From the NCBI RefSeq assembly GCF_964019515.1, contig NZ_OZ026452.1:1833959-1897958 (forward strand): DNA of 64,000 nt. Reading direction: 5' to 3'. The DNA is from Serratia symbiotica (Periphyllus acericola). Lineage in GTDB: Bacteria > Pseudomonadota > Gammaproteobacteria > Enterobacterales > Enterobacteriaceae. The translations under genes were made by a program, and so were the position numbers. Position 1 is the stretch's first letter. Each line of letters opens with the position of its first letter. The notes below the pieces were generated by a model. That model was not told where the DNA came from, ran no database searches, and saw nothing but the letters and a program-made list of their open reading frames with translations. Shown one piece after another: positions 20,396-32,702 of this stretch.

Positions 20396-20479
20396 ATGTA
20401 TGTCGCTATTTTTCGCTTCTTTTTTGCTTTAGCGTCTGATTTAAGGAGGCTTGCGCGTAAGAAAAGAAACGAAAAGTAG
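20396..20479 (+). CDS. pheM: phe operon leader peptide
   Basis: ATG 20396 opens a 27-residue peptide, MYVAIFRFFFALASDL and a basic tail. The core AIFRFFF matches the E. coli PheM leader ([14 protein letters not shown]), with consecutive Phe codons that sense charged tRNA-Phe. The E. coli peptide ends shortly after the Phe run. Here the stop is displaced to 20477-20479, so the ribosome would run past the 5' arm of the antiterminator. It lies directly upstream of an attenuator and pheS. Confidence 0.8.
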   Translation: MYVAIFRFFFALASDLRRLARKKRNEK

Positions 20480-20515
20480 CGCCTAAGCCTCCCTTGTGGA
20501 GGCTTTTCTTTTTTT
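20441..20515 (+). promoter_or_regulatory. pheST transcription attenuator
   Basis: AAGCCTCC (20485-20492) can pair with GGAGGCTT at 20498-20505, giving a terminator hairpin followed by TTCTTTTTTT. It can instead pair with the identical GGAGGCTT at 20445-20452, giving an antiterminator. This is the competing-stem design of the E. coli pheST attenuator. Ribosome stalling on pheM Phe codons would favour the antiterminator. The stop codon position relative to these arms is unusual. Confidence 0.8.
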
Positions 20516-21676
<1,161 letters not shown>

Positions 21677-21690
21677 GGCGGGAATATCAC

Positions 21691-24078
21691 ATGAAATTCA
21701 GTGAATTCTGGTTGCGCGAGTGGGTAAACCCGGCCATCAGCAGTGAAGCATTATCTGACCAAATCACCATGGCAGGCTTGGAAGTAGATGGGGTGGAACC
21801 GGTCGCTGGTGCCTTTCACGGCGTAATGGTGGGCAAAGTGGTCGAATGCGGCCAGCATCCTAACGCCGACAAACTGCGCGTCACCAAAGTCAACATTGGC
21901 TGCGGTCGCTTGCTGGATATTGTCTGCGGCACACCAAACTGCCGTGCTGGCTTGAAAGTGGCAGTAGCTACCGTGGGCGCGACACTGCCGGGTGACTTCA
22001 AAATCAAGGCGATTAGACTGCGCGGCGAACTTTCGGAAGGCATGCTATGTTCGTTTTCCGAACTGGGTATTTCCGACGACCATGATGGCATCATCGAACT
22101 GCCAGGTGACGCGTCGATCGGTACCGATATCCGTGACTATCTGCAACTAAATGACAACACCATCGAAATCAGCGTCACGCCAAACCGCGCCGACTGCCTG
22201 GGTATTATCGGCATCGCGCGTGATGTCAGCGTGCTTAACCAAATGGCCTTGACCGAACCGGATATGAGTCCTGTTGTCGCTACCATTGATACTACGCTAC
22301 CCATTCGTGTTGACGCGCCTAAGGGATGCCCGCGTTATCTCGGCCGTGTGGTAAAAGGCATCAACATCAAGGCTACCAGCCCGTTGTGGATGCGTGAAAA
22401 ACTGCGCCGCTGTGGCATTCGTTCCATTGATGCGGTAGTCGACGTCACCAACTACGTATTGCTGGAGCTTGGCCAGCCGATGCATGCCTTTGATCTGAAC
22501 CGCATCGAAGGCGGCATCGTGGTGCGCATGGCCGAAGAAGGGGAGGCCTTGACGTTACTGGATGGCAACGAAGTCAAATTGCATGCTGACACCTTAGTGA
22601 TCGCCGATCATCATAAAGCGCTGGCAATGGGGGGGATCTTCGGCGGCGAGTATTCCGGGGTAAATGATGAGACTCAGGACGTGCTGCTGGAGTGTGCCTT
22701 CTTCAACCCGCTGTCGATCACTGGCCGTGCACGTCGCCAGGGTCTGCACACCGATGCTTCTCATCGCTATGAGCGTGGCGTGGACCCCGCGCTGCAATAC
22801 CAAGCGATGGAGCGTGCCACCCGCCTGCTGATTGACATTTGTGGTGGCCAGGCTGGCCCAGTGATTGATGTCACTGATGAAAATGAACTGCCCAAGCGTA
22901 CGACTATTCAATTGCACCGCAAGAAGCTGGATCGCCTGCTCGGCCATGTGGTGCCGAGCGATCAGGTCAGCGATATTCTGCGTCGCCTTGGTTGCCAGGT
23001 TACCGATCAAGGCGACACCTGGTTGGCGGTTGCTCCAAGTTGGCGTTTCGACATGAAAATTGAAGAAGATCTGGTTGAAGAAGTAGTACGTGTTTACGGC
23101 TACAACAACATCCCAGACGTGCCGGTGCGCGCCGATCTGGTGATGATTAAACACCCTGAGGCTGATCTGACACTGGAACGTGTAAAGACCCTGCTGGTTG
23201 ATCACGGTTTTCAGGAAGCGATCACCTACAGCTTTGTCGATCCTAAAGTGCAGGCTTTACTGCACCCTGGCGAGGAAGCACTGATCCTACCTAGCCCAAT
23301 CTCGGCTGACATGTCAGCGATGCGACTATCGTTGTGGACTGGCCTGCTTTCTGCGGTGGTATATAACCAGAACCGCCAGCAAACTCGCCTGCGCCTGTTC
23401 GAAAGCGGCCTGCGCTTTGTGCCTGATACTTCGGCAAATTTGGGTATCCGCCAGGATGTCATGCTGGCGGGGGTTATCGCTGGCTATACCCACGACAAGC
23501 ACTGGGATTTGGCGTGTAAGCCAGTCGATTTCTATGATTTAAAAGGGGAACTGGAATCTGTCCTTGAGTTGACTGGTAAATTATCCGAAATTCAGTTCTG
23601 GGCGGTGGCCAATCCAGCGCTGCATCCAGGGCAAAGTGCGGCAATTTATTTACACGGCGAATGCGTAGGTTACATTGGTGTGGTTCATCCAGAACTGGAG
23701 CGTAAACTGGATCTTAATGGCCGCACCCTGGTGTTCGAATTGCTATGGGACAAGGTCGCAAGGCGCGCCCTGCCTCAGGCGCGGGAGATTTCTCGCTTCC
23801 CGGCAAACCGCCGTGATATCGCTGTAGTGGTGGCTGAAAACGTCGCCGCAGCAGATATATTGGCAGAGTGTAAAAAAGTTGGCGTAAATCAGGTAGTTGA
23901 CGTAGACTTGTTTGATGTGTACCGTGGTAAGGGCGTAGCAGAGGGTTATAAGAGCCTGGCTATCAGTCTGATATTGCAGGACACAGCTTGTACACTTGAA
24001 GAAGAGGAGATAGCCGCTACCGTTACAAAATGTGTAGAGGCTTTAAGACAGCGATTCCAAGCATCCTTGAGGGATTGA
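21691..24078 (+). CDS. pheT: phenylalanyl-tRNA synthetase beta subunit
   Basis: 795 residues, the E. coli length. In order: the EMAP/OB tRNA-binding domain ([19 protein letters not shown]), the B3/B4 editing domain, the B5 domain, the catalytically inactive class II-like core ([20 protein letters not shown]), and the C-terminal FDX-ACB anticodon domain ([15 protein letters not shown]). Intact. It ends 4 bases before the ihfA start, so the three genes form one operon. Confidence 0.98.
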   Translation: MKFSEFWLREWVNPAISSEALSDQITMAGLEVDGVEPVAGAFHGVMVGKVVECGQHPNADKLRVTKVNIGCGRLLDIVCGTPNCRAGLKVAVATVGATLPGDFKIKAIRLRGELSEGMLCSFSELGISDDHDGIIELPGDASIGTDIRDYLQLNDNTIEISVTPNRADCLGIIGIARDVSVLNQMALTEPDMSPVVATIDTTLPIRVDAPKGCPRYLGRVVKGINIKATSPLWMREKLRRCGIRSIDAVVDVTNYVLLELGQPMHAFDLNRIEGGIVVRMAEEGEALTLLDGNEVKLHADTLVIADHHKALAMGGIFGGEYSGVNDETQDVLLECAFFNPLSITGRARRQGLHTDASHRYERGVDPALQYQAMERATRLLIDICGGQAGPVIDVTDENELPKRTTIQLHRKKLDRLLGHVVPSDQVSDILRRLGCQVTDQGDTWLAVAPSWRFDMKIEEDLVEEVVRVYGYNNIPDVPVRADLVMIKHPEADLTLERVKTLLVDHGFQEAITYSFVDPKVQALLHPGEEALILPSPISADMSAMRLSLWTGLLSAVVYNQNRQQTRLRLFESGLRFVPDTSANLGIRQDVMLAGVIAGYTHDKHWDLACKPVDFYDLKGELESVLELTGKLSEIQFWAVANPALHPGQSAAIYLHGECVGYIGVVHPELERKLDLNGRTLVFELLWDKVARRALPQAREISRFPANRRDIAVVVAENVAAADILAECKKVGVNQVVDVDLFDVYRGKGVAEGYKSLAISLILQDTACTLEEEEIAATVTKCVEALRQRFQASLRD

Positions 24079-24082
24079 ATCT

Positions 24083-24379
24083 ATGGCGCTTACTAAAGCT
24101 GAAATGTCAGAATACCTGTCTGAAAAGCTTGGGCTTAGCAAACGGGATGCTAAAGATCTAGTAGAACTTTTTTTTGAAGAGGTTCGCCGGGCTCTTGAGA
24201 GCGGCGAACAGGTGAAATTGTCAGGTTTTGGCAACTTTGATCTGCGTGACAAGAACCAACGTCCGGGGCGTAACCCCAAGACCGGCGAAGACATTCCGAT
24301 CACGGCGCGTCGCGTGGTCACCTTCCGTCCGGGTCAGAAGCTGAAAAGCCGGGTTGAGAACGCTAGCCCAAAAGAGTAG
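24083..24379 (+). CDS. ihfA: integration host factor alpha subunit
   Basis: DNA-bending HU/IHF family protein, 98 residues (E. coli 99). [40 protein letters not shown] and [20 protein letters not shown] carry the DNA-binding beta arm with the intercalating proline. It heterodimerises with IhfB. In E. coli btuC follows; here nothing of btuCD or nlpC remains before arnB. Confidence 0.97.
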   Translation: MALTKAEMSEYLSEKLGLSKRDAKDLVELFFEEVRRALESGEQVKLSGFGNFDLRDKNQRPGRNPKTGEDIPITARRVVTFRPGQKLKSRVENASPKE

Positions 24380-24394
24380 GTGATGTGAAACCCA

Positions 24395-24418
24395 AAAGGC
24401 TGCAAAAGCGGCCTTTTT
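24395..24418 (+). terminator. rho-independent terminator after ihfA
   Basis: AAAGGC-TGCAAAAGCG-GCCTTTTT forms a short stem with a U-tract, 15 bases after the ihfA stop. Confidence 0.7.
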
Positions 24419-24651
24419 CATAGCCAACCCTGAATATACCGGTATAGGTAGGATGGCCGGATAACGACAGGCCAGGATTCTTTTTCATCTATTTTTCTTG
24501 AAAACCATTGATGCCATGCTAGGCTGTCTTCGTTGCAAAGAGAACAAGTAAATAGTTATTAATGACTAAGATAAATTATTTTTAATATCAAGTTTAAATA
24601 GTAAGGTGACGGTTCCTTCTGTCAGAAAATCTAACTGATAACAATTTATAT

Positions 24652-24682
24652 CTTAAGGTTGCGTTAAACCTGCGGTTATATA
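24652..24682 (+). promoter_or_regulatory. candidate PmrA box and promoter of the arn operon
   Basis: CTTAAG-GTTGC-GTTAAA (24652-24668) fits the PmrA-box pattern of two TTAA half-sites 11 bases apart. A TATATA at 24677-24682 could be the -10 element. In Salmonella and Yersinia the arn operon is activated by PmrA and/or PhoP. The rest of 24419-24778 is AT-rich without a gene. No pmrAB or phoPQ genes are in this window, so regulation is inferred from the site alone. Confidence 0.5.
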
Positions 24683-24778
24683 GCCCATCGGAAACGATTT
24701 TCTCTAGCGTTTAATACCAGTTAAATAAAAGAGATATACAGTGTCACCAAAATAAGCTCGATACGTCTGGGGTTAACT

Positions 24779-25933
24779 ATGGATCAATTTTTACCTTTCT
24801 CGCGTCCCGCTATCAGCGATGAAGAAATCGCGGCAGTAGAAAAGGTACTACGTTCTGGTTGGATCACCACAGGGCCGCAAAATCAGATGTTGGAAAGTAA
24901 GTTCTGTTCTACCTTCGGATGTAAGCATGCGGTTGCCGTCTGTTCCGCTACTGCGGGAATGCACATCACCTTGATGGCACTGGGCATCAAGCTAGGCGAT
25001 GAAGTTATTACCCCCTCGCAAACCTGGGTTTCCACCCTTAATATGATCGAATTGCTCGGCGCTACGCCGGTCATGATTGATGTTGACCGTGAAACGCTGA
25101 TGGTCAACGCTGCCGCTGTTGAAGCTGCCATCACGGCAAAAACTAAAGCTATCATCCCGGTACACCATGCTGGCGCACCATTACAGATGGATGCGCTGCG
25201 TGCTGTAGCGGAACGCCATAATATCCCGTTAATCGAAGATGCCGCCCATGCGGTAGGTGCTCGTTACAACGGTGAGTGGGTCGGGGCGCGCGGTACGGCA
25301 ATTTTTTCTTTTCACGCGATCAAGAACCTGACCTGTGCTGAGGGAGGCTTGATCGCCACCGATGACGATGCACTAGCGGATCGTCTGCGCTGCCTGAAGT
25401 TCCATGGTCTGGCTGTGGACGCCTTTGACCGCCAGCAATTGGGGCGTCGGCCACAGGCTGAAGTGGTGGAGCCGGGCTATAAATATAATCTTTCCGATAT
25501 TCATGCGGCGATAGCCGTGGTACAACTGGCGCGTTTGCCTCAGTTGAATGCTCGTCGGCAGGTGCTGGCGAAACGTTACTTGCAAGCGCTTGAAGGTTCA
25601 CCGTTCTTGCCTCTGGGACTGCCGGCCTACCCGCACGATCACGCCTGGCACCTGTTTATGGTACGTGTCGACGTTGGGCTCTGTGGTATTGACCGTGACC
25701 TCCTGATGGAGCGCCTAAAAGACGTGGGGATTGACACTGGCCTGCATTTCCGCGCCGCGCACACCCAGAAGTATTATCGTGAGCGTTATCCGCTACTGTC
25801 GTTGCCAAACACTGAATGGAATTCAGCGCGTTTGTGCACTTTACCGTTATTCCCTAGTATGACCGATGCTGATGTTGATCGCGTGGTCAAAGCCTTATTT
25901 TCTGTTGTGGAGCCATTACGTGTCTTGTATTGA
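24779..25933 (+). CDS. arnB: UDP-4-amino-4-deoxy-L-arabinose aminotransferase
   Basis: PLP-dependent transaminase that makes UDP-L-Ara4N from the 4-keto sugar; 384 residues (E. coli 379-385). DegT/DnrJ/EryC1 fold: [50 protein letters not shown], the PLP-lysine region [18 protein letters not shown], and [20 protein letters not shown]. First gene of the complete arnBCADTEF operon; its end overlaps arnC by 14 bases. Confidence 0.97.
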   Translation: MDQFLPFSRPAISDEEIAAVEKVLRSGWITTGPQNQMLESKFCSTFGCKHAVAVCSATAGMHITLMALGIKLGDEVITPSQTWVSTLNMIELLGATPVMIDVDRETLMVNAAAVEAAITAKTKAIIPVHHAGAPLQMDALRAVAERHNIPLIEDAAHAVGARYNGEWVGARGTAIFSFHAIKNLTCAEGGLIATDDDALADRLRCLKFHGLAVDAFDRQQLGRRPQAEVVEPGYKYNLSDIHAAIAVVQLARLPQLNARRQVLAKRYLQALEGSPFLPLGLPAYPHDHAWHLFMVRVDVGLCGIDRDLLMERLKDVGIDTGLHFRAAHTQKYYRERYPLLSLPNTEWNSARLCTLPLFPSMTDADVDRVVKALFSVVEPLRVLY

Positions 25934-26900
25934 ACCAATAAAAAAAGTGTCTGTGGTCATACCTGTATACAACGAGCAGGAAAGCCTGCCTGCCCTGCTT
26001 GAACGTACCACTGCTGCCTGTAAGCAATTAACGCAACCCTATGAAATCATCCTGGTTGACGATGGTAGCAGCGATAGCTCTGCCGAGATACTGACTGCCG
26101 CTGCGCAACAGCCGGAAAGGCAGGTGATTGCCGTACTGTTAAATCGTAACTACGGCCAACACTCAGCGATAATGGCCGGTTTCAACCAAGTGACTGGTGA
26201 TCTGATCATCACGCTGGATGCTGATCTACAAAACCCGCCGGAAGAGATCCCACGGCTAGTCAGCGTAGCGGAAGAAGGGTATGACTTAGTGGGCACAGTG
26301 CGCGCCAATCGTCAGGACTCATGGTTCCGTAAAAGCGCATCCCACGTCATCAACATGATGATTCAGCGTGCCACCGGCAAATCGATGGGGGACTACGGCT
26401 GCATGCTGCGAGCCTATCGCCGTCATATCACTGAGGCAATGCTGCACTGCCATGAACGCAGCACCTTTATACCTATCCTGGCAAACACCTTCGCCAGACG
26501 CACTACCGAAATTAACGTGCGCCATGCCGAACGCGAGTTTGGCGATTCCAAATACAGCCTGATGAAGCTGATCAACCTGATGTATGATTTGGTTACCTGC
26601 TTGACGACCACACCGCTGCGCTTGCTCAGCGTTGTAGGCAGTGTAGTGGCGCTTTCTGGTTTTGTACTGGCACTGGTGCTGATAGCGTTGCGCCTGCTGC
26701 TGGGTCCTGAATGGGCAGCGGGTGGGGTGTTCACCCTATTCGCGGTATTGTTTACCTTTATCGGTGCCCAGTTTGTTGGTATGGGTCTGCTGGGTGAATA
26801 CATCGGCCGTATCTATACCGATGTGCGCGCTCGTCCGCGTTATTTCGTTCAGAAAGTGGTTGGTGAACAGCAGATCCACAAAATTCAGGAAGAAGAATGA
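25920..26900 (+). CDS. arnC: undecaprenyl-phosphate L-Ara4FN transferase
   Basis: GT2 glycosyltransferase moving formylated Ara4N from UDP to undecaprenyl phosphate at the inner membrane. GTG at 25920 gives 326 residues, close to E. coli (322), starting before [19 protein letters not shown]; the longer ATG frame at 25866 would overlap arnB by 68 bases and is not needed. [31 protein letters not shown] and [13 protein letters not shown] are catalytic-domain motifs, followed by two C-terminal membrane helices. It overlaps arnA by 1-4 bases. Confidence 0.95.
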   Translation: MSCIEPIKKVSVVIPVYNEQESLPALLERTTAACKQLTQPYEIILVDDGSSDSSAEILTAAAQQPERQVIAVLLNRNYGQHSAIMAGFNQVTGDLIITLDADLQNPPEEIPRLVSVAEEGYDLVGTVRANRQDSWFRKSASHVINMMIQRATGKSMGDYGCMLRAYRRHITEAMLHCHERSTFIPILANTFARRTTEINVRHAEREFGDSKYSLMKLINLMYDLVTCLTTTPLRLLSVVGSVVALSGFVLALVLIALRLLLGPEWAAGGVFTLFAVLFTFIGAQFVGMGLLGEYIGRIYTDVRARPRYFVQKVVGEQQIHKIQEEE

Positions 26901-28882
26901 TGAAAGCTATTGTCTTTGCTTACCATGATATCGGTTGTGCAGGTTTGCAAGCGTTGACTGAGGCTGGTTATGATGTGCAGGCTGTATTCACACATACCGA
27001 CGATTCTGGTGAGAACAACTTCTTCTCCTCCGTTGCGCATCTTGGTGCTGAGTTGGAACTGCCGGTTTATGCACCGGAAGATGTGAACCATCCACTGTGG
27101 GCTGATCGCATTCGTCAGTTGCAACCGGATGTGATTTTCTCTTTTTATTACCGTAAGTTGCTAAGCGATGAGATCCTGTCTTTGGCACCTCAGGGTAGTT
27201 TTAACCTGCATGGTTCACTGCTGCCATGTTATCGTGGCCTTGCGCCGATAAACTGGGTATTGGTGAATGGTGAAAGCGAAACCGGTGCTACGCTGCATAA
27301 AATGGTCAAGCGTCCTGATGCTGGAGATATCGTCGGTCAACACAAAGTGGCAATCGCCGCAGATGATACGGCCATTACGTTGCATAAAAAGGTGCTGGAA
27401 GCAGCACAAGAGCTGCTGAAAGAGGAATTGCCTAAGTTGGAAAACGGCACAGCCACCTTCACAGCCCAAAACGAAGCCGAAGCCAGCTATTTTGGGCGAC
27501 GCACTGCCGCTGACGGCGAGATCCTGTGGCACAAATCGGCTCAGGAAATCAATAATCTGGTGCGCGCGGTTACCGAACCTTACCCAGGCGCGTTTAGTTA
27601 TATCGGCCAGCGCAAGCTAATCATCTGGCGTTCCTGCGTGCTGGACATTCAGCATGATAAAAATCCTGGGACGGTGCTGAGTGCTTCTCCATTGACTATT
27701 GCCTGTGGTAAGGGTGTGTTGGAAATCGTCGCTGGTCAGAACGAAAACGGCCTTTACGTACAGGGTAGTCGGCTGGCCGATGAAATGGGCATCGTCACCG
27801 ATGTACGCCTTGCTGCCAAGCCTAATACGGTGATGGAACGTCGTACCCGCGTATTGATCCTAGGTGTTAACGGCTTTATCGGCAACCACCTGACTGAGCG
27901 CCTGCTGCGCGATGATTGTTACGATATCTATGGCTTGGATATCGGCTCCGACGCCATCCGCCGCTTCCTAGATAACCCACGTTTCCACTTTGTGGAAGGG
28001 GATATTAGCATTCACTCGGAGTGGATCGAGTACCATATCAAGAAATGTGATATCGTGTTGCCGCTGGTGGCGATCGCCACGCCGATAGAGTACACACGCA
28101 ACCCACTGCGTGTATTTGAGCTGGATTTTGAAGAAAACCTGAAAATCGTCCGCGACTGCGTGAAATACAACAAGCGCATCATCTTCCCGTCCACCTCTGA
28201 GGTGTACGGCATGTGCGATGACAAAGAATTTGACGAAGACCATTCACGCTTGATCGTCGGGCCGATCAATAAACAACGTTGGATCTATTCGGTATCTAAG
28301 CAATTACTGGATCGGGTCATCTGGGCTTACGGAAGCAAAGAAGGGCTGAGATTCACTCTGTTCCGTCCATTTAACTGGATGGGGCCGCGTTTGGACAGCC
28401 TGGATGCCGCGCGCATCGGTTCTTCACGCGCTATTACCCAGCTGATCCTCAACCTGGTGGAAGGCTCGCCAATTAAGCTGATGGATGGTGGGGCGCAAAA
28501 GCGCTGTTTCACCGATATTAATGACGGCATTGAAGCGTTATTTCGCATTATCGAAAACTGTGATGAATTTTGTGACGGCCAGATCATCAATATCGGCAAC
28601 CCGAGCAATGAAGCGAGCATCCGTGAACTGGCGGAAATGCTGCTAGATAGCTTCAACCGCCATCCGCTGCGCGATCATTTCCCGCCGTTCGCCGGTTTCA
28701 AAGATATTGAAAGTAGTAGCTACTACGGTAAAGGTTATCAGGACGTTGAACACCGGACGCCGAGTATCAAAAATGCTCGGCGTCTGCTGGGCTGGCAGCC
28801 AACGATTGAAATGAAACAAACCGTTACACATACGTTGGATTACTTCTTGCGCTCCACCGTTCAAGAGGGCAACGGTGCATGA
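26897..28882 (+). CDS. arnA: bifunctional UDP-L-Ara4N formyltransferase / UDP-GlcA decarboxylase
   Basis: 661 residues, E. coli 660. The N-terminal formyltransferase domain (about 1-300) shows the catalytic [18 protein letters not shown]. The C-terminal SDR decarboxylase (about 315-660) shows the NAD motif [19 protein letters not shown], the catalytic tyrosine-lysine pair in [13 protein letters not shown], and FNWMGPR. Two ATG codons in tandem (26897 and 26900) overlap the arnC stop; the second matches E. coli. It provides the first (decarboxylase) and third (formyl transfer) steps of the pathway. Confidence 0.97.
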   Translation: MMKAIVFAYHDIGCAGLQALTEAGYDVQAVFTHTDDSGENNFFSSVAHLGAELELPVYAPEDVNHPLWADRIRQLQPDVIFSFYYRKLLSDEILSLAPQGSFNLHGSLLPCYRGLAPINWVLVNGESETGATLHKMVKRPDAGDIVGQHKVAIAADDTAITLHKKVLEAAQELLKEELPKLENGTATFTAQNEAEASYFGRRTAADGEILWHKSAQEINNLVRAVTEPYPGAFSYIGQRKLIIWRSCVLDIQHDKNPGTVLSASPLTIACGKGVLEIVAGQNENGLYVQGSRLADEMGIVTDVRLAAKPNTVMERRTRVLILGVNGFIGNHLTERLLRDDCYDIYGLDIGSDAIRRFLDNPRFHFVEGDISIHSEWIEYHIKKCDIVLPLVAIATPIEYTRNPLRVFELDFEENLKIVRDCVKYNKRIIFPSTSEVYGMCDDKEFDEDHSRLIVGPINKQRWIYSVSKQLLDRVIWAYGSKEGLRFTLFRPFNWMGPRLDSLDAARIGSSRAITQLILNLVEGSPIKLMDGGAQKRCFTDINDGIEALFRIIENCDEFCDGQIINIGNPSNEASIRELAEMLLDSFNRHPLRDHFPPFAGFKDIESSSYYGKGYQDVEHRTPSIKNARRLLGWQPTIEMKQTVTHTLDYFLRSTVQEGNGA

Positions 28883-29781
28883 AGAAAGTCGGTCTGCGGG
28901 TTGATGTAGATACCTTCAGCGGCACCCGAAATGGGGTGCCGCAGTTGCTGGATCTGTTTGAGCAGTATCATATACAGGCCAGTTTCTTCTTCAGCGTTGG
29001 ACCGGACAATATGGGGCGTCATCTTTGGCGCCTTTTACGTCCACAGTTCCTGTGGAAAATGCTGCGTTCGAACGCAGCTGCACTGTATGGCTGGGATATT
29101 CTTTTGGCTGGTACCGCCTGGCCTGGGCGCAATATCTCACGTGCGTTAGGGCCATTAATCAAGCGCACTGCTGAGGCCGGTCATGAAGTGGGGCTACATG
29201 CCTGGGATCATCAAGGCTGGCAGGCTAATGCTGGTCGTTGGTCTGAGGCCCAGTTGACACAACAGATCCAACTGGGCGTTGATGCTTTGAGCGCCAGCAC
29301 CAAACAGCCGGTGAAATGTTCCGCCGTGGCGGGATGGCGGGCTGATAAACGGGTACTGGAGGTGAAACAGCGCTTCGGTTTCCACTATAACAGCGATTGT
29401 CGAGGTACTTACCCATTTAGACCGGTACTGAGCAACAACCGACTAGGTACGGTGCAAATTCCTGTCACGCTGCCCACTTTTGATGAAGTGATTGGTAGCG
29501 AAGTCAGTATGGCTGGCTTTAACGACTACATCCTGAAGGCGCTCGAAAATGATCGCGGCGTGCCGGTATACACCATTCATACCGAAGTGGAAGGGATGGC
29601 GCGGGCGGCGATGTTTGAACAGTTATTGCAGCGGGCGCAGCAGCAGGGTATTAAATTCTGTCCGCTGAGCGAGATGCTGCCACAAGATTTAGCATCATTG
29701 CCATTGGGCCACATTAAGCGTACTTATTTCCCTGGCCGCGAAGGTTGGTTGGGATGTCAAACTGAAGTAAAGGAAGATTGA
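28879..29781 (+). CDS. arnD: 4-deoxy-4-formamido-L-arabinose-phosphoundecaprenol deformylase
   Basis: Polysaccharide deacetylase-fold (NodB-like) enzyme removing the formyl group from the lipid-linked sugar; 300 residues (E. coli 296). [20 protein letters not shown] has the metal-binding DVD, and [15 protein letters not shown] has the HxxxH-type metal site. Intact. Its ATG overlaps the arnA stop and its TGA overlaps the arnT ATG. Confidence 0.96.
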   Translation: MKKVGLRVDVDTFSGTRNGVPQLLDLFEQYHIQASFFFSVGPDNMGRHLWRLLRPQFLWKMLRSNAAALYGWDILLAGTAWPGRNISRALGPLIKRTAEAGHEVGLHAWDHQGWQANAGRWSEAQLTQQIQLGVDALSASTKQPVKCSAVAGWRADKRVLEVKQRFGFHYNSDCRGTYPFRPVLSNNRLGTVQIPVTLPTFDEVIGSEVSMAGFNDYILKALENDRGVPVYTIHTEVEGMARAAMFEQLLQRAQQQGIKFCPLSEMLPQDLASLPLGHIKRTYFPGREGWLGCQTEVKED

Positions 29782-31445
29782 TGAAGGTGCTGAAAGAAAA
29801 ATGGGCAACATTGCTGGCCATTTTTTTTACTCTGGCTTATTTAATTCCGCTAAATGACCGTCTGTTGTGGCAGCCGGATGAAACCCGCTACGCCGAAATC
29901 AGCCGTGAAATGCTGCAACGTGGTGATTGGGGGGTACCGCACCTGTTGGGGTTGCGCTATTTTGAAAAGCCGGTAGCCGGATACTGGTTCAATAACATCA
30001 GCCAATGGCTATTCGGCGACAATAATTTTGCGGTGCGTTTCGCTTCAGTATTTAGTACCGGAATAACAGCCCTGTTGATATTTGCTCTGGCGAAGCTTAT
30101 GTGGCGCGATACGCATCGCGCCTACCTATCAGTATTAATTTTCTTATCGATTGTGTTGGTATTCAGCATCGGCACCTACAGCGTGCTCGATCCGATGATT
30201 ACCGTGTGGCTGACAGCGGCGATGGTCAGTTATTATCTGACGCTGAAAGCGACCTCAGCCAAAGGTAAGCTAGGCGGCTACGCGCTGCTTGGGTTAGCCT
30301 GCGGTATGGGCTTTATGACCAAAGGATTCCTAGCGCTGGCAGTGCCAGTGATTGCGGTGATCCCGGTAGTGATCCAACAGCGGCGCATCAAAGATCTGTT
30401 GCTCTTTGGGCCGGTAGCGATCTTGGTGGCGCTATTACTCAGTCTACCTTGGGCGCTGGCTATCGCCCAGCGAGAGCCAGACTTCTGGAATTATTTCTTC
30501 TGGGTAGAACATATCCAGCGCTTCGCTGAGGATAATGCTCAACACAAAGCACCGTTCTGGTATTATTTGCCGATTTTAATGGCGGTGGTGTTGCCGTGGC
30601 TGGCATTGCTGCCGGGAGCGTTGCTCAAAGGTTGGCGCGAACGGGAGCAGCGACCAGAACTGTTCTTCCTGCTCAGTTGGGTAATGATGCCCCTGATCTT
30701 CTTCAGCGTTGCCAATGGCAAGCTACCGACCTACATTCTGCCGTGCATGGCACCGTTGGCACTATTGATGGCTGCCTATGCGGAGGATGCTGCCAAGGCG
30801 CTGCGCAGAAAAGTATTCAAGGTCAACGCACTGTTGAACGGGCTGTTTGGTCTGATTGGCATGGTAGTGCTGCTGCTGGGCCTTGGCCTGTTTCCCAAGG
30901 TGCAGTTGTTTAGCCCTCAAGAATGGCAGAAAGGTGTGATTGGTATTGTCGCTTTTGGCGGCTGGCTGCTGTTCGCGATTGTTTCCGCAAGCGACAAAGT
31001 TCAGCGGTGGCGCTGGGCAGCGGCTTGCCCGCTGCTACTGTGTCTGCTGATCGGTTATGCCATTCCGCAACAGGTGACCGATTCGAAGTTACCGCAGAGT
31101 TTTATTCGCGCTAACAGGGCAGAGCTGGAGCACAGCCAATACGTGCTGACCGACAGCGTGGGTCTGGCCGCTGGCTTGGCCTGGGAACTAAAGCGCAGCG
31201 ACGTACTGATGTTCAGCCACAAAGGGGAGGTCGCCTACGGCTTGGAATATCCAGATGCCAAAGGTCATTTTATCAGCGATGCCAGCTTCCCACAGTGGTT
31301 GTCACAGGCGCGTAAGCAGGGAAATCTGTCGTTGGTTTTGCAGTTTTCACGCGGAGAAAGCCTTGAACAACAGCACCTGCCTGCGGCCGATAAGGTTCAG
31401 GTAATGAATCGCCTGGCATTGGTTTGGTACAAACAGCAGCTATGA
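29781..31445 (+). CDS. arnT: lipid A L-Ara4N transferase
   Basis: Inner-membrane GT83 enzyme that moves L-Ara4N from undecaprenyl phosphate to lipid A on the periplasmic side, giving polymyxin resistance. ATG 29781 gives 554 residues (E. coli 550). The first periplasmic loop carries [20 protein letters not shown] with the family's catalytic acidic residues. Multiple transmembrane helices follow and a soluble C-terminal domain ends the protein. Intact. Confidence 0.97.
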   Translation: MKVLKEKWATLLAIFFTLAYLIPLNDRLLWQPDETRYAEISREMLQRGDWGVPHLLGLRYFEKPVAGYWFNNISQWLFGDNNFAVRFASVFSTGITALLIFALAKLMWRDTHRAYLSVLIFLSIVLVFSIGTYSVLDPMITVWLTAAMVSYYLTLKATSAKGKLGGYALLGLACGMGFMTKGFLALAVPVIAVIPVVIQQRRIKDLLLFGPVAILVALLLSLPWALAIAQREPDFWNYFFWVEHIQRFAEDNAQHKAPFWYYLPILMAVVLPWLALLPGALLKGWREREQRPELFFLLSWVMMPLIFFSVANGKLPTYILPCMAPLALLMAAYAEDAAKALRRKVFKVNALLNGLFGLIGMVVLLLGLGLFPKVQLFSPQEWQKGVIGIVAFGGWLLFAIVSASDKVQRWRWAAACPLLLCLLIGYAIPQQVTDSKLPQSFIRANRAELEHSQYVLTDSVGLAAGLAWELKRSDVLMFSHKGEVAYGLEYPDAKGHFISDASFPQWLSQARKQGNLSLVLQFSRGESLEQQHLPAADKVQVMNRLALVWYKQQL

Positions 31446-31789
31446 TTGGTTTTCTGTTAGTGATAGTGGTTAGCTTGCTCACTTGTGGTGGGCAGCTATG
31501 TCAGAAACAGGCGGTGCACTGCTGGCAACTACCTGCTGAGGTGCGGCTGAAGAAGACTCTGTGCTGGCTGGCATTGGCAGGATTACTGCTGGTGCTCGGC
31601 ATAGTGGTATGGCTCAAGGTGTTGCAGCATCTGGCGATCAGCCTGGCTTACCCACTGCTCAGCCTCAACCTGGGGCTGGTGACACTGGCAGCGAGCTGGT
31701 TGTTTGATGAAGCTACCACTGTACGCCATTGGTGTGGCGTAGTCTCGATTATGCTGGGGATCTTGCTGATGAGCGTGCACCCATCATGA
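31442..31789 (+). CDS. arnE: undecaprenyl-phosphate-L-Ara4N flippase subunit
   Basis: Small multidrug resistance-like membrane protein, 115 residues from the ATG at 31442 ([20 protein letters not shown]), which overlaps the arnT stop (ATGA). Four hydrophobic segments and the motif [14 protein letters not shown] are visible. With ArnF it flips the lipid-linked sugar across the membrane. An upstream in-frame ATG at 31424 is less likely. Confidence 0.93.
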   Translation: MIGFLLVIVVSLLTCGGQLCQKQAVHCWQLPAEVRLKKTLCWLALAGLLLVLGIVVWLKVLQHLAISLAYPLLSLNLGLVTLAASWLFDEATTVRHWCGVVSIMLGILLMSVHPS

Positions 31790-32184
31790 GGGGATATTTC
31801 TGGGGAGCCGCCAGCGTGCTGCTGGTGACGCTGGCGCAGTTGTTGATGAAGTGGGGCATGGCACAAATTCCACTACTCTCCTTTGCCAGCCTCACACCAG
31901 CGTTACTAAGTGAGTACGAGTTGCCGCTATTGGTGGTGAGTGGCGGTATCTTTGGTTATGCGCTATCGATGCTGTGCTGGTTCTTTGTGCTGCGTAATAT
32001 TTCACTTAGCCGTGCTTATCCTTTGCTGAGCCTCAGTTATGCGCTGGTTTATTTGGCGGCGGTGATGTTACCGTGGTTTAACGAATCCTCAAGTGTGCTG
32101 AAATCTTTGGGGGTGCTGTTAATTCTGTTTGGCGTTTGGTTGATTAGTAGCAATGCTATTGCTAAAGCATCTGAACAGGGCTAA
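31786..32184 (+). CDS. arnF: undecaprenyl-phosphate-L-Ara4N flippase subunit
   Basis: Partner of ArnE, 132 residues (E. coli 128) from ATG 31786 ([20 protein letters not shown]), overlapping the arnE stop as ATGA. Four hydrophobic segments, with [20 protein letters not shown] matching the family. Last gene of the operon. An IS5 copy lies 100 bases downstream. Confidence 0.93.
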   Translation: MRGYFWGAASVLLVTLAQLLMKWGMAQIPLLSFASLTPALLSEYELPLLVVSGGIFGYALSMLCWFFVLRNISLSRAYPLLSLSYALVYLAAVMLPWFNESSSVLKSLGVLLILFGVWLISSNAIAKASEQG

Positions 32185-32287
32185 TCGGGCATGATTACCG
32201 GCAATTGCCTGTGAGCGCGGCTGCTGGACACATGGGAGACAGCCTATTATTTCCTTTGCAGAATTTGCATTTTTTCTCGTGTAGCAG

Positions 32288-32702
32288 GGCGTTGTTGAAT
32301 AAATCGAACATTTGGCCGGCACGAGGATCAGATCACTCTCCTTCTGTCAACATAGCGACATTCCGTGGCCCAGAAAAAGTTCAACATCACCAACTGGAAG
32401 GATTATAACAACGCCATTATCACTCGGGGTTCACTCACTTTCTAGGTGGATGAAACGGCACTTCACGCCTGGTACTATCTGCCAGAGGTACCGTAAAATC
32501 AAAGTCGCCTCGGCGGATCGGGCTTAGGATACGCGAGTGAGTCATGATGAGTTAAGGGGCAAGAAGCTCAAGGCGTTAATACCGCCCAGAAGCGGAGCCC
32601 GTTATTGGTCGGCAGACTATGCAGAGCGAAATCAAGCGGTGGCGAACCAGCGCGTTACCGGAGACAACACACGGTGGAAAAGTATGACAAGCTACCACCG
32701 AC
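32288..32702 (+). mobile_element. IS5-family element, internally deleted and 3'-truncated
   Basis: Begins with the left end GGCGTTGTTGAATAAATCGA and the transposase start (KKFNITNWKDYNNA). It jumps from HAWY directly to RYRKIKVASADRA, losing about 420 bases found in the 58028 copy, and carries the shared TAG of the AYDTR motif. It stops near 32702 inside the transposase and joins directly to truncated thiH. So a deletion removed both the right end of the IS and the 3' half of thiH. Confidence 0.85.

Noticed and set aside
22594-23205. 203-codon minus-strand frame opposite pheT
   Set aside because: Shadow of pheT; composition and codon use follow the antisense of a conserved gene.
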